Positions 1 to 6,629 of a stretch of DNA of 14,218 bases are shown here, piece after piece. The position numbers were made by a program, and so were the translations under genes. Origin of the DNA: Desulfurivibrio alkaliphilus (GTDB lineage Bacteria > Desulfobacterota > Desulfobulbia > Desulfobulbales > Desulfurivibrionaceae); contig DSDS01000070.1 of NCBI GenBank assembly GCA_011048585.1, positions 1-14,218 on the forward strand. The letters run 5' to 3'. Position 1 is the first letter of the stretch. Each line of letters opens with the position of its first letter. The notes under the pieces are model-generated. The model saw only the letters and a program-made list of their open reading frames with translations. It was not told the DNA's origin and searched no databases.

Positions 1-67
1 CGGTCAGGGCCAGGTTAAGCCGGGAGCCATGCAGGGCCGCCGCCGCTTGCTTAAGGAGCTTTTCCAT
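1..67 (-). CDS. N-terminal fragment of an unidentified protein, cut by the window edge
   Basis: An ATG on the minus strand at 67-65 opens a frame that runs off the left edge after 22 codons. It begins MEKLLKQAAAALHGS. The start lies one base after the TGA of the RNA methyltransferase gene (TGA-G-ATG), the tight spacing expected of translationally coupled genes. A purine-rich stretch inside the end of the upstream gene may serve as ribosome binding site. The fragment is alanine- and leucine-rich, probably helical, and too short to assign. I do not recognise it. Its position as fourth gene after nrdJ is the main evidence that it is real. Confidence 0.5.
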   Translation of the reverse strand, partial: MEKLLKQAAAALHGSRLNLALT

Positions 68-68
68 C

Positions 69-1214
69 TCAGTAGATTTCGTAGCGAGCCAGAATGCCGT
101 CCAGGCCGCCGTTGCTCAAGTTTATTTTGCGGCTGGGTTTGAGGCCGATCTCCTTGATCAGTTGGCGGTCGCCGAAATAGAGGCAGACGGTGGAGCCGGT
201 GCAGCGATGTTTCAGAAAGGTGCCCAGCTCCCGCATCAGGGCGGCGGCTGCCGCCCGATCGCCCAGGCGCACCCCGTAGGGCGGGTTGCTGACGATCACC
301 GCGTTGTTGACGGGGGCCAGTTGCTGAAAAGTGCCGACCTTCAGCCCCACCTGGGTGCCGTGGGGCAGGAGGTTGAGGTTGCGGCGGGCGGCCCGGATGG
401 CGGCGGGGTCGTGATCGCTGCCCAGCAGCAAGCCGGGGGGCAGCGAGCGGATGGCCGCCTGGGCCTCGGCCTTGACCTGAAGCCAGAGCTCCGGGTTGAA
501 ATCGGGTAGATGCTGAAAACCAAACTCATGGCGCAGGTAGCCTGCCGGAATCCGGGTTTGGCGCATCAAGGCTTCGGCCAGCAGGGTTCCGGAGCCGCAC
601 ATGGGGTCCATCAGCTGCCGGTCGCCGTTCCAGCCGGAAAAATCGATCATCGCCGCCGCCAGGGTTTCCTGGATGGGGGCCTCGACGCTCTCTTGGCGGT
701 AATGGCGGCGGTGGAGGGACTCGCCGGCCAGGTCCAGGCTGATAACTGCCTGGTTGCGGCGGATATGGAGATCAAAAACCAGATCGGGCCGCTCCCTGTC
801 CACACTGGGGCGGTCGGCAAAACGTTGTTGGAACCAGTCGACGATGGCGTCCTTCAAGCGGAGGGCGGCGTAGCGGGAGTGACTGATCTTGCTGTCGCTG
901 ACCCGGGCGTTGATCATAAATGTTTGGTCAAGCCCCAGCAGTTGGTCCCAGGGTAGGGCCAGGGCGGTTTTGTAGAGATACTTGGTACTATGGCAATCGA
1001 AGTGGAGCAGGGGGGCCAGCACCCTGGTGCAGAGGCGGGTCTGATAGACGATTCGGTAGAGGTCTTTGGCCTCGGCGTTAAAGTGGACCCCTCGGTGGGT
1101 GGGGTTCAAACGTTGGGCGCCCAGGCCGGCCAGTTCTCCGGCGGCGGCCTCCTCCAGATTCTCTGCCACCTGGGCGAAATAGCCGCTTTTTTGCTGGTAA
1201 AGAAAAGGGTTCAC
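69..1214 (-). CDS. THUMP-domain class I SAM-dependent RNA methyltransferase (RlmL N-terminal half/YpsC type)
   Basis: This is probably a methyltransferase that modifies guanine N2 in 23S rRNA, by analogy with the N-terminal half of E. coli RlmL and with Bacillus YpsC (COG0116). It has 381 residues, the usual length of the stand-alone form. A THUMP RNA-binding region spans about residues 50-165. A Rossmann methyltransferase domain follows, with the SAM-binding motif DPMCGSGT (203-210) and the catalytic motif SNPPYG (309-314), typical of N-directed amino-methylation. The start is a GTG whose bases overlap the upstream cupin stop (GTGA), so translation is probably coupled. The second methyltransferase half found in full-length RlmL is absent. 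Substrate specificity is inferred from family only; a tRNA or other rRNA site is possible. Confidence 0.85.
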   Translation of the reverse strand: MNPFLYQQKSGYFAQVAENLEEAAAGELAGLGAQRLNPTHRGVHFNAEAKDLYRIVYQTRLCTRVLAPLLHFDCHSTKYLYKTALALPWDQLLGLDQTFMINARVSDSKISHSRYAALRLKDAIVDWFQQRFADRPSVDRERPDLVFDLHIRRNQAVISLDLAGESLHRRHYRQESVEAPIQETLAAAMIDFSGWNGDRQLMDPMCGSGTLLAEALMRQTRIPAGYLRHEFGFQHLPDFNPELWLQVKAEAQAAIRSLPPGLLLGSDHDPAAIRAARRNLNLLPHGTQVGLKVGTFQQLAPVNNAVIVSNPPYGVRLGDRAAAAALMRELGTFLKHRCTGSTVCLYFGDRQLIKEIGLKPSRKINLSNGGLDGILARYEIY

Positions 1215-1756
1215 GGGCTTTGCCGGGGGGTCTGGTCGCGGAACCCCTCCCGAATTACCTCAAACCGGCCACTCTCCTCCTCCAGGCTGTAAATACTGAA
1301 GTTGGTCCGCATATCCAGGCCCGGATGGTGGGCGGCGAAGTTGAGCGAGGCCGATCCCTCCGGTCCGCTGACGATCCGGTGGAAGACGTGGCGGGGCCAG
1401 ACCAGCATCGCCGGCCCGTCGAAGATAACCCTGCCATCCTGTAAAATCTGTTCGGGGGTTACGGTGAAGCTGGCCCGGCCATGTTCCCGCAGATAGATAT
1501 CCACCTCCCGCCGGCCAAAAAGGACGATCAGGTTGTCATCTTGGTGGGGGTGCATATACCAGGGGCGGGCCACCTCCCCCACCGGGCCGGGGGAGATGGC
1601 GCTGCCCTTATGCAGCACCCGGTCGATGGCGTCGATCCGGGGTAGGAAATTCATGGGTAGGTTGTCGAACAGCACCCCCGGCGTTCGCCGCAGGGGCTGC
1701 AAGGGAATAATTCGGTAAAATCCGGTAACTTCAGCAAAAAATCCAGCCGAGTCCAT
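1211..1756 (-). CDS. Small cupin-domain protein, function unknown
   Basis: A 181-residue soluble protein with features of a single cupin barrel. The segment WYMHPHQDDNLIVLFG (67-81) supplies the first cupin motif with H69 and H71, and WPRHVFHRI (120-128) supplies the second with H123 and H126. Together they could bind one divalent metal. No signal peptide or membrane segment is seen. A GTG one codon upstream (1759) is also possible, but ATG at 1756 is preferred because GGGAG lies 7 nt before it. The gene starts 25 nt after the nrdJ stop and overlaps the following methyltransferase by 4 nt, so it is part of the nrdJ operon. Cupins cover dioxygenases, isomerases and ligand sensors, and nothing here picks out one of these. 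The link to nucleotide reduction is only positional. Confidence 0.75.
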   Translation of the reverse strand: MDSAGFFAEVTGFYRIIPLQPLRRTPGVLFDNLPMNFLPRIDAIDRVLHKGSAISPGPVGEVARPWYMHPHQDDNLIVLFGRREVDIYLREHGRASFTVTPEQILQDGRVIFDGPAMLVWPRHVFHRIVSGPEGSASLNFAAHHPGLDMRTNFSIYSLEEESGRFEVIREGFRDQTPRQSP

Positions 1757-1781
1757 CACTGATCTCCCAATTATTTAAGGA

Positions 1782-4043
1782 TCAGCCGCATTCGGAGTAG
1801 CCGCAGGCATGGCAGACGCAGCAGCCGCCCTCATGTTCGATCACCCCCCCGCATTCGGGGCAAGCACCGAACATGGCGTTGGTTTGGGCAACCAGGCTGT
1901 TGTCCCGGTGGCCATTGGTTCTCTCCAGGTGGCGGCGGATCGCCTGGGCGATGGCGTCGGCGCAGGAGGTCACCTTGTTTTCCCCGAAACCGGAAGGTTT
2001 GTGGCAACTGATTCCAATCAACTGCTTGACGATGGGCTCCGGCGGCATCCCGCTGCGCCAGGCCAGGGAGACCAGGCGGCCGATGGCCTCGCACTGGCTG
2101 GCCGCGCAGCCTCCGGCCTTGCCCACCGTGTTGAACAGCTCGAAGAAGCGGTGCTCTTCGTCCTCGTTGATGGTGACATACATCGGCCCGCAGCCGCTGG
2201 TCATCTGATAGGTACAGCCGGAGAGCATGGCCGGCCGGTCGCGCTTGACCGGTTTTTGCGGCAGTACCTGGGCCGGGGCCGCCTTCTTGTCGGTCTTGCC
2301 GATATTGAGGACCTGGTTGTCCCGGCAGCCGTCCCGGTAGATGGTCACCCCCTTGCAGCCCAGCTCGTAGGCCAGCATGTAAGCCTCGCGGACATCATCT
2401 TCGCTGGCTTCGTGGGAGAAATTGATGGTTTTGCTGACCGCGTTGTTGGTGTGGCGCTGGAAGGAGGCCTGGATCTCCAGGTGGTTGCGGGGGGTGATGT
2501 CGTGGGCGGTTTCGAAAATCCGCCGGTACTTTTCTGGAATCTCCTCGATATTGGCCAGGGTGCCGTGGTGGGCGATCCGGCGGATCAGTTCGTGGGAGTA
2601 GAAATCCTCATTTTTAGCCAACTGCTCAAAGAGCGGATTAACCTCAAATAGCTCGTCGTTGTCCATCACCCGGCGGAGGAAGGCCACGGCAAACAGGGGC
2701 TCAATGCCGCTGGAGCAGCCGGCCAGAATGCTGATGGTACCAGTGGGGGCGATGGTGGTACGGGTGGCGTTGCGCACCGGGACGTTGGGCTCCTGACGGC
2801 CGTAAATGCTGTCGGGGAAGTTAGTGAAGGCTCCCCGGGCCTTGCCCAGCACGATGCTGGCCTTCAGGGCCTGCTGGTCGATAAAACGCATCACCTCTTC
2901 GGCCTTGGTCACCGCTTCCGTCGAGGAGTAGGGGATCTCCAGCTGAATCAGCAGGTCGGCAAAACCCATCACTCCCAGGCCGACCTTGCGGTTGAGCTTG
3001 GTTACCCGTTCGATTTCCGGCAGGGGGTATTTGTTGATATCCACCACGTTGTCGAGGAAATGGATCGCCTGCTCCACCACCAGGCCCAGCCGCTGCCAGT
3101 CAACCTCGCCATCCTTGATCATGTTGGCCAGGTTGATCGACCCCAGGTTGCATGATTCATAGGGCAGCAAGGGCTGCTCGCCGCAAGGGTTGGTCGATTC
3201 GATCTCTCCGGCCTCCGGGGTGGGGTTGTCGGCGTTTATGCGATCGATGAAGACGATCCCCGGCTCGCCCGAGAGCCAGGCCTGCTTGACGATCTGGCGG
3301 AAGAGCTTGGCGGCGTTCTGGTATTTGACGATCTCACCGTTTCTGGGGTTGATCAGGGCGTAGTCGCCGTTTTCGGCCAGGGCCCGCATAAACTCATCGG
3401 TGATCGCCACCGAGAGGTTGAAGTTGTGCAGCACGTTGAGGTCCGACTTAACCTTGATGAAGTCCATGATGTCGGGGTGGTCCACCCGCAGAATGGCCAT
3501 GTTGGCTCCGCGACGGGTGCCGCCCTGCTTAATGGTTTCGGTGGCGCAGTCAAACACCGACATGAAGGAGAGCGGGCCGCTGGAGATCCCCTTGGTGGAG
3601 TGAACCACGTCGTTTTTGGGACGAATCCGGGAAAAGGAGAAGCCGGTGCCCCCACCGCTCTGGTGAATCAGGGCGGTCTGCTTGACCGCCTCAAAGATGC
3701 TGGGCATGGAATCTTCGATGGGCAGCACAAAACAGGCCGAAAGTTGACCCAGCTTACGGCCGGCATTCATCAGGGTGGGTGAGTTGGGCATGAAGTCCAG
3801 GCCGGCCATCAGATTGTAGAAGGTCAGGGCCAGGGAGTCGACATCGGCGCCGGAATCGTAGATGGTGTCGGCGGCAGCCACTGCCTTTGCCACCCGCCAG
3901 AGCATCTGCTGAGGGGTTTCCAAAACCTTGCCCTGGGCATCCTTTTTCAGGTAGCGGCGCTTAAGGATGGTGAGGGCATTGGCGGAAAACTTGGGTTTCA
4001 TGGCCTGGGCGGGCAATTTTTCAGCGGCTGCTTTTGTGGGCAT
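1782..4043 (-). CDS. nrdJ: Adenosylcobalamin-dependent (class II) ribonucleoside-diphosphate reductase
   Basis: Reduces ribonucleotides to deoxyribonucleotides using a thiyl radical made by homolysis of adenosylcobalamin, so it works with or without oxygen. The protein has 753 residues. C287 in NPCGE (285-289) is the expected thiyl-radical cysteine, with E289 beside it. C104 (LSACFVLP) and C298 (ESCNLGSINL) are the expected redox pair, and the 11-residue C287-C298 spacing fits class II enzymes. Other family motifs are MPNSPTLMNAG (85-95) and APTGTISIL (432-440). A TSCPD-type region (about 610-705) and a Cys-rich tail with CPEC and CVCHAC (728-752) complete the usual architecture; the tail probably shuttles electrons. 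The frame is open to 4202, but ATG at 4043 has AGGAGG 11 nt upstream and starts the family-like sequence. It heads the minus-strand operon. Confidence 0.95.
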   Translation of the reverse strand: MPTKAAAEKLPAQAMKPKFSANALTILKRRYLKKDAQGKVLETPQQMLWRVAKAVAAADTIYDSGADVDSLALTFYNLMAGLDFMPNSPTLMNAGRKLGQLSACFVLPIEDSMPSIFEAVKQTALIHQSGGGTGFSFSRIRPKNDVVHSTKGISSGPLSFMSVFDCATETIKQGGTRRGANMAILRVDHPDIMDFIKVKSDLNVLHNFNLSVAITDEFMRALAENGDYALINPRNGEIVKYQNAAKLFRQIVKQAWLSGEPGIVFIDRINADNPTPEAGEIESTNPCGEQPLLPYESCNLGSINLANMIKDGEVDWQRLGLVVEQAIHFLDNVVDINKYPLPEIERVTKLNRKVGLGVMGFADLLIQLEIPYSSTEAVTKAEEVMRFIDQQALKASIVLGKARGAFTNFPDSIYGRQEPNVPVRNATRTTIAPTGTISILAGCSSGIEPLFAVAFLRRVMDNDELFEVNPLFEQLAKNEDFYSHELIRRIAHHGTLANIEEIPEKYRRIFETAHDITPRNHLEIQASFQRHTNNAVSKTINFSHEASEDDVREAYMLAYELGCKGVTIYRDGCRDNQVLNIGKTDKKAAPAQVLPQKPVKRDRPAMLSGCTYQMTSGCGPMYVTINEDEEHRFFELFNTVGKAGGCAASQCEAIGRLVSLAWRSGMPPEPIVKQLIGISCHKPSGFGENKVTSCADAIAQAIRRHLERTNGHRDNSLVAQTNAMFGACPECGGVIEHEGGCCVCHACGYSECG

Positions 4044-4175
4044 GGTCTGCGGTTCCTCCTCTTGGCTTTTAAGCGGTGACTGAGCGGTGCTGCCTGCCGG
4101 GAAAAAAGGGGTGAAAACAGTGTGGTCGGCCCCGGGCACCCCAACGGGGGCAGCTTGCCAGCTTGACCACAAAAT

Positions 4176-4204
4176 ATGGTATGATTGGCGCCAGAAAAGC
4201 ACAA
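4176..4204 (-). promoter_or_regulatory. Possible sigma70-type promoter for nrdJ
   Basis: On the minus strand TTGTGC (4204-4199) and TACCAT (4181-4176) are separated by 17 nt. Each matches four of six consensus bases. The leader to the nrdJ ATG would be about 125 nt. A perfect TTGACA lies further upstream (4269-4264) but has no good -10 partner, so the true promoter is uncertain. Confidence 0.25.
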
Positions 4205-4308
4205 GGTGTGGTTCTTGTAAAGAAAAAAAAATGGCTTAAAAAGCGACCCGGCGCCGATGCTCTTGTCAATACAAATTTTTTCCTTTGGCGGTCAATGGGG
4301 TCGCTTGC

Positions 4309-4357
4309 CAATCGTCGGCAGTAATGCCGAATGTCAATCGTCGGCAGTAATGCCGAC
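4309..4357. repeat. Two tandem palindromes, candidate operator
   Basis: A 22-bp unit occurs twice without mismatch, at 4309-4330 and 4335-4356, giving a 26-bp period. Each unit contains the perfect inverted repeat TCGGCA-GTAA-TGCCGA (4315-4330 and 4341-4356); the second extends by one more pair to 4340-4357. The second palindrome ends 8 bp before a possible -35 box of the DUF3334 operon, so it is well placed to be a regulator site for that operon. It lies about 105 bp upstream of the possible nrdJ promoter. It could also form two small hairpins if transcribed. No known regulator is assigned. Confidence 0.7.
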
Positions 4358-4364
4358 AATCACC

Positions 4365-4393
4365 TTGTCACCATCAATAATTTTTGCTATTGG
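4365..4393 (+). promoter_or_regulatory. Possible promoter of the DUF3334-mrp-hydrolase-selB operon
   Basis: TTGTCA (4365-4370) and TATTGG (4388-4393) are separated by 17 nt in an AT-rich stretch, 54 bp before the first start codon. The -35 is good and the -10 is poor. The location directly downstream of the tandem palindromes supports a regulated promoter here, but the exact boxes are tentative. Confidence 0.3.
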
Positions 4394-4446
4394 TTTGATC
4401 TACCTCTTTTCGTTTTTTTTCAGCCCACAAGGAGACCGCAAAATAA

Positions 4447-4977
4447 ATGGCGACTAAAACCATCGATCTGGTGGCCCGGCTCTTCTGCCAGGCCACCAAG
4501 AAAACCGTGGATAAGAGTACGGGCAAAAATCTCAAGTATGCCGGCACTCTCCAGGATATTCCCAAGGTCAGCCTGAAGCCGGATATCGGCTGTTTCGTCC
4601 AGTTCAACGGAGATTACAGCGGCTTGGTGATCATGAACTTTTCCGGCGAGGCGGCCATGGAGCTTTATCGCAGCTACATGCTGACCATGGGGATGCCGGA
4701 AGATGAGCTGGCCACCGATTACACCTCGGTGGAGGTGGTGGATACCATCGGGGAGATGACCAACCAAATCATGGGTCGGGCCTTGCGGATGGTGGAGAGC
4801 AACTACGAGTTGACCTCCTTCATGGGACAGCCCAAGGCGATCGCTCTCAACAGCGCCATTGTCCTGACCCCGGAATCGGACTATCAGGCCAACCGGCGGA
4901 TCGCGTTCAGTCTGGAAACCCGCCGCTTTTACATGGAGCTCTCCCTGGAGCGCACCGAATTTATTACGATGAAATAA
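4447..4977 (+). CDS. DUF3334/CheX-like domain protein
   Basis: A 176-residue soluble protein that I place in the DUF3334 family, which resembles the chemotaxis phosphatase CheX. The part that supports this is residues 97-110 (VVDTIGEMTNQIMG). Here E103 and N106 form the ExxN pair that in CheC, CheX and FliY inserts the catalytic residues into the CheY phosphoryl site. The surrounding alternation of strands and helices also fits one CheX-type half. No signal peptide or transmembrane segment is seen. AAGGAG lies 12 nt before the ATG, slightly far. The gene leads an operon with mrp 11 nt downstream. No response regulator or kinase is in the window, so a phosphatase role is inference. A non-catalytic CheX-like fold is the alternative. 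Confidence 0.7.
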   Translation: MATKTIDLVARLFCQATKKTVDKSTGKNLKYAGTLQDIPKVSLKPDIGCFVQFNGDYSGLVIMNFSGEAAMELYRSYMLTMGMPEDELATDYTSVEVVDTIGEMTNQIMGRALRMVESNYELTSFMGQPKAIALNSAIVLTPESDYQANRRIAFSLETRRFYMELSLERTEFITMK

Positions 4978-4988
4978 GGAGGAGAAAG

Positions 4989-5945
4989 ATGAGTTCATCC
5001 TGTAGCGACAAGTGTGGCGCGGATAAGCAAAGCACCTGTGGATCTCGTCCGGCCGTAGCCGCGCGAGAAAATGTGAGTATTGATCAGGCACTGGGCCGGA
5101 TTCGTCATAAAATTTTGGTGATGAGCGGTAAGGGTGGGGTGGGGAAGAGCACCGTTGCGGTCAACTTGGCCGTGGGCCTGGCCGGTAAGGGGTTTCGGGT
5201 GGGGTTGATGGATGTCGATCTGCACGGGCCCGATATCTCCCGGATGCTCAACCTCTCCGATACGCCGACCACCAGCTCCGAGGGGCGGATCCTTCCCCTG
5301 CCGGCCGGGGATAACCTGCGGGTGATTTCCCTGGAAAATATGATGGAGAATCGGGATGATCCTATCATCTGGCGGGGTCCCCTAAAATACCAGGCCATTC
5401 GCCGTTTTATCGCCGACGTGGATTGGGGTGAGCTGGACTACCTGGTGATCGATGCCCCGCCGGGTACCGGCGACGAACCGATGACCGTGGCCCAGACCAT
5501 CAAGGATGCCAAGGCCCTGGTGGTCACCACCCCCCAGAAGGTGGCCTTGGCCGATGTTCGCAAATCGATCAACTTCTGCGGCCATGTCGGGATGAAAGTT
5601 TTAGGTCTGGTGGAGAATATGAGTGGTTTTGTCTGCCCCCACTGCGGCAAGACCGCCGAACTTTTCAAGAGTGGCGGCGGTGAGCGGTTGGCCCAGGAGT
5701 TTGATCTGCCCTTTTTGGGCCGGATTCCCTTGGATCCCCGGGTGATGCTGTCCGGTGATGATGGCAGTCCTTTTTTGACCGGCGGCGAGAGTCCGGCGGT
5801 GACGGCAATGAGCCAGGTGGTGGCCCGGGTCAACGCGGCTCTGCCGGTGGCCACGGGTGTTCCCCACTCGCTGGCCGCAACCCCGGCCGCCACCTCCACT
5901 TGCGGTTGCGGGGGCAAATGCGATCCCAATCTCTGCGATTGCTGA
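4989..5945 (+). CDS. mrp: Mrp/Nbp35-family P-loop ATPase, Fe-S cluster carrier
   Basis: A cytoplasmic P-loop ATPase of the Mrp/ApbC/Nbp35 group, which binds and transfers Fe-S clusters to target proteins. It has 318 residues. The deviant Walker A motif SGKGGVGKST is at 46-55, and the Walker B-like DYLVIDAPPGTGD is at 150-162. The family CPHC (C216, C219) is the expected cluster-bridging site of the dimer. Two features go beyond the core: an N-terminal segment with C5, C9 and C17, and a C-terminal tail CGCGGKCDPNLCDC with five cysteines (305-318). The N-terminal cysteines recall Nbp35 but differ in spacing. AGGAGG precedes the ATG. The next gene follows closely, so the two are probably co-translated. 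The client protein is unknown. Confidence 0.9.
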   Translation: MSSSCSDKCGADKQSTCGSRPAVAARENVSIDQALGRIRHKILVMSGKGGVGKSTVAVNLAVGLAGKGFRVGLMDVDLHGPDISRMLNLSDTPTTSSEGRILPLPAGDNLRVISLENMMENRDDPIIWRGPLKYQAIRRFIADVDWGELDYLVIDAPPGTGDEPMTVAQTIKDAKALVVTTPQKVALADVRKSINFCGHVGMKVLGLVENMSGFVCPHCGKTAELFKSGGGERLAQEFDLPFLGRIPLDPRVMLSGDDGSPFLTGGESPAVTAMSQVVARVNAALPVATGVPHSLAATPAATSTCGCGGKCDPNLCDC

Positions 5946-5969
5946 ATGGCGACCCAAAAGGAGCGAACA

Positions 5970-6611
5970 GTGCAGATTGAACAGCTGGTGGTTGGGCAGA
6001 TGGGGGTTTGTTGCTATCTGCTGGGCTGTGAGGGGAGCAAACAGGCCTTGGCGATCGATCCTGGCGGCGATGAGGAGAAGATTCTGACTCATTGTCAGGC
6101 GGCCGGTTGGCAGCTCAAGCTGCTGGTCTGCACCCATGGTCATCCCGATCATGTCTGCGGCAACGCGGCCCTGAAGAGGGCCACCGGGGCCGAGATCATC
6201 ATGCACGGTGACGATGCCGATTTTTTCGGGCGGCCAGAAGTGGAGCAATATTTCTCCATGCTGGGGCTGCCGGCTTCTCCTCCCCCCGACCGCCTGGTCA
6301 AGGATAATGAGGTGATTGAGCTGGGCAGTATCAGGTTGCAAGTTATCCATACCCCGGGGCATACCCCCGGCGGCATCTGCCTCTATGCCGCCCCCCATCT
6401 CTTCACCGGCGACACCCTCTTTGTCGGCGGGGTGGGGCGCACCGATTTTCCCGGTGGCGACACCGCCACCCTGATCGGTTCGCTGCAGAAGCGGTTGCTG
6501 GTTTTGCCGCCCGAGACCGTGGTCTGGCCCGGTCACGGCTACGGCGGCTCCCGCTCCACAATTGGGGAGGAGGCGCGGGATAATCCCTATCTGACGGGAA
6601 AATGGTATTGA
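5970..6611 (+). CDS. Glyoxalase II-like metallo-beta-lactamase-fold hydrolase
   Basis: A 213-residue cytoplasmic metallo-hydrolase of the hydroxyacylglutathione hydrolase-like group (YcbL type). The metal-binding motif THGHPDH (55-61) provides H56, H58, D60 and H61. The remaining ligands are H131 (TPGHTPGG), D148 (GDTLF) and H189 (PGHG), so both metal sites are present. The protein lacks the C-terminal substrate domain of true glyoxalase II, so the substrate may be a small thioester or persulfide. An ATG at 5946 directly abuts the mrp stop. The GTG at 5970 is preferred because AAGGAG lies 6 nt before it and the protein then begins like its relatives (MQIEQLVVG). It ends 18 nt before selB. A sulfur dioxygenase role is possible but not supported by specific residues seen here. 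Confidence 0.85.
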   Translation: MQIEQLVVGQMGVCCYLLGCEGSKQALAIDPGGDEEKILTHCQAAGWQLKLLVCTHGHPDHVCGNAALKRATGAEIIMHGDDADFFGRPEVEQYFSMLGLPASPPPDRLVKDNEVIELGSIRLQVIHTPGHTPGGICLYAAPHLFTGDTLFVGGVGRTDFPGGDTATLIGSLQKRLLVLPPETVVWPGHGYGGSRSTIGEEARDNPYLTGKWY

Positions 6612-6629
6612 TCTTCGATCTGGTTAGCT

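Larger units (their letters stand above)
4044..4446. other. Divergent intergenic region between nrdJ and the DUF3334 operon
   Basis: This 403-bp stretch separates two operons transcribed away from each other. The nrdJ-proximal half (4044-4202) is open in frame with nrdJ but looks like untranslated leader. In the minus orientation it has a GC-rich segment (about 4131-4165) able to fold into short hairpins and an 8-bp tandem repeat (CAAGCTG-like). The middle is AT-rich with a run of nine A residues around 4221. The half near 4309-4357 has two tandem palindromes, listed separately. No match to the cobalamin riboswitch B12 box was seen, although nrdJ depends on that cofactor. No tRNA or further gene was found. 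Confidence 0.7.

Noticed and set aside
4044..4202. N-terminal extension of NrdJ from an ATG at 4202
   Set aside because: The extra 53 residues do not resemble the family and lack a ribosome binding site, while ATG 4043 has AGGAGG upstream.
4044..4260. Cobalamin riboswitch in the nrdJ leader
   Set aside because: It would suit a B12-dependent enzyme, but no B12 box or matching conserved core was seen; only short GC-rich hairpins are present.
4309..4357. A CRISPR-like array or transposon end
   Set aside because: Only two units with a 4-nt gap exist; there are no spacers, no cas genes and no transposase nearby.
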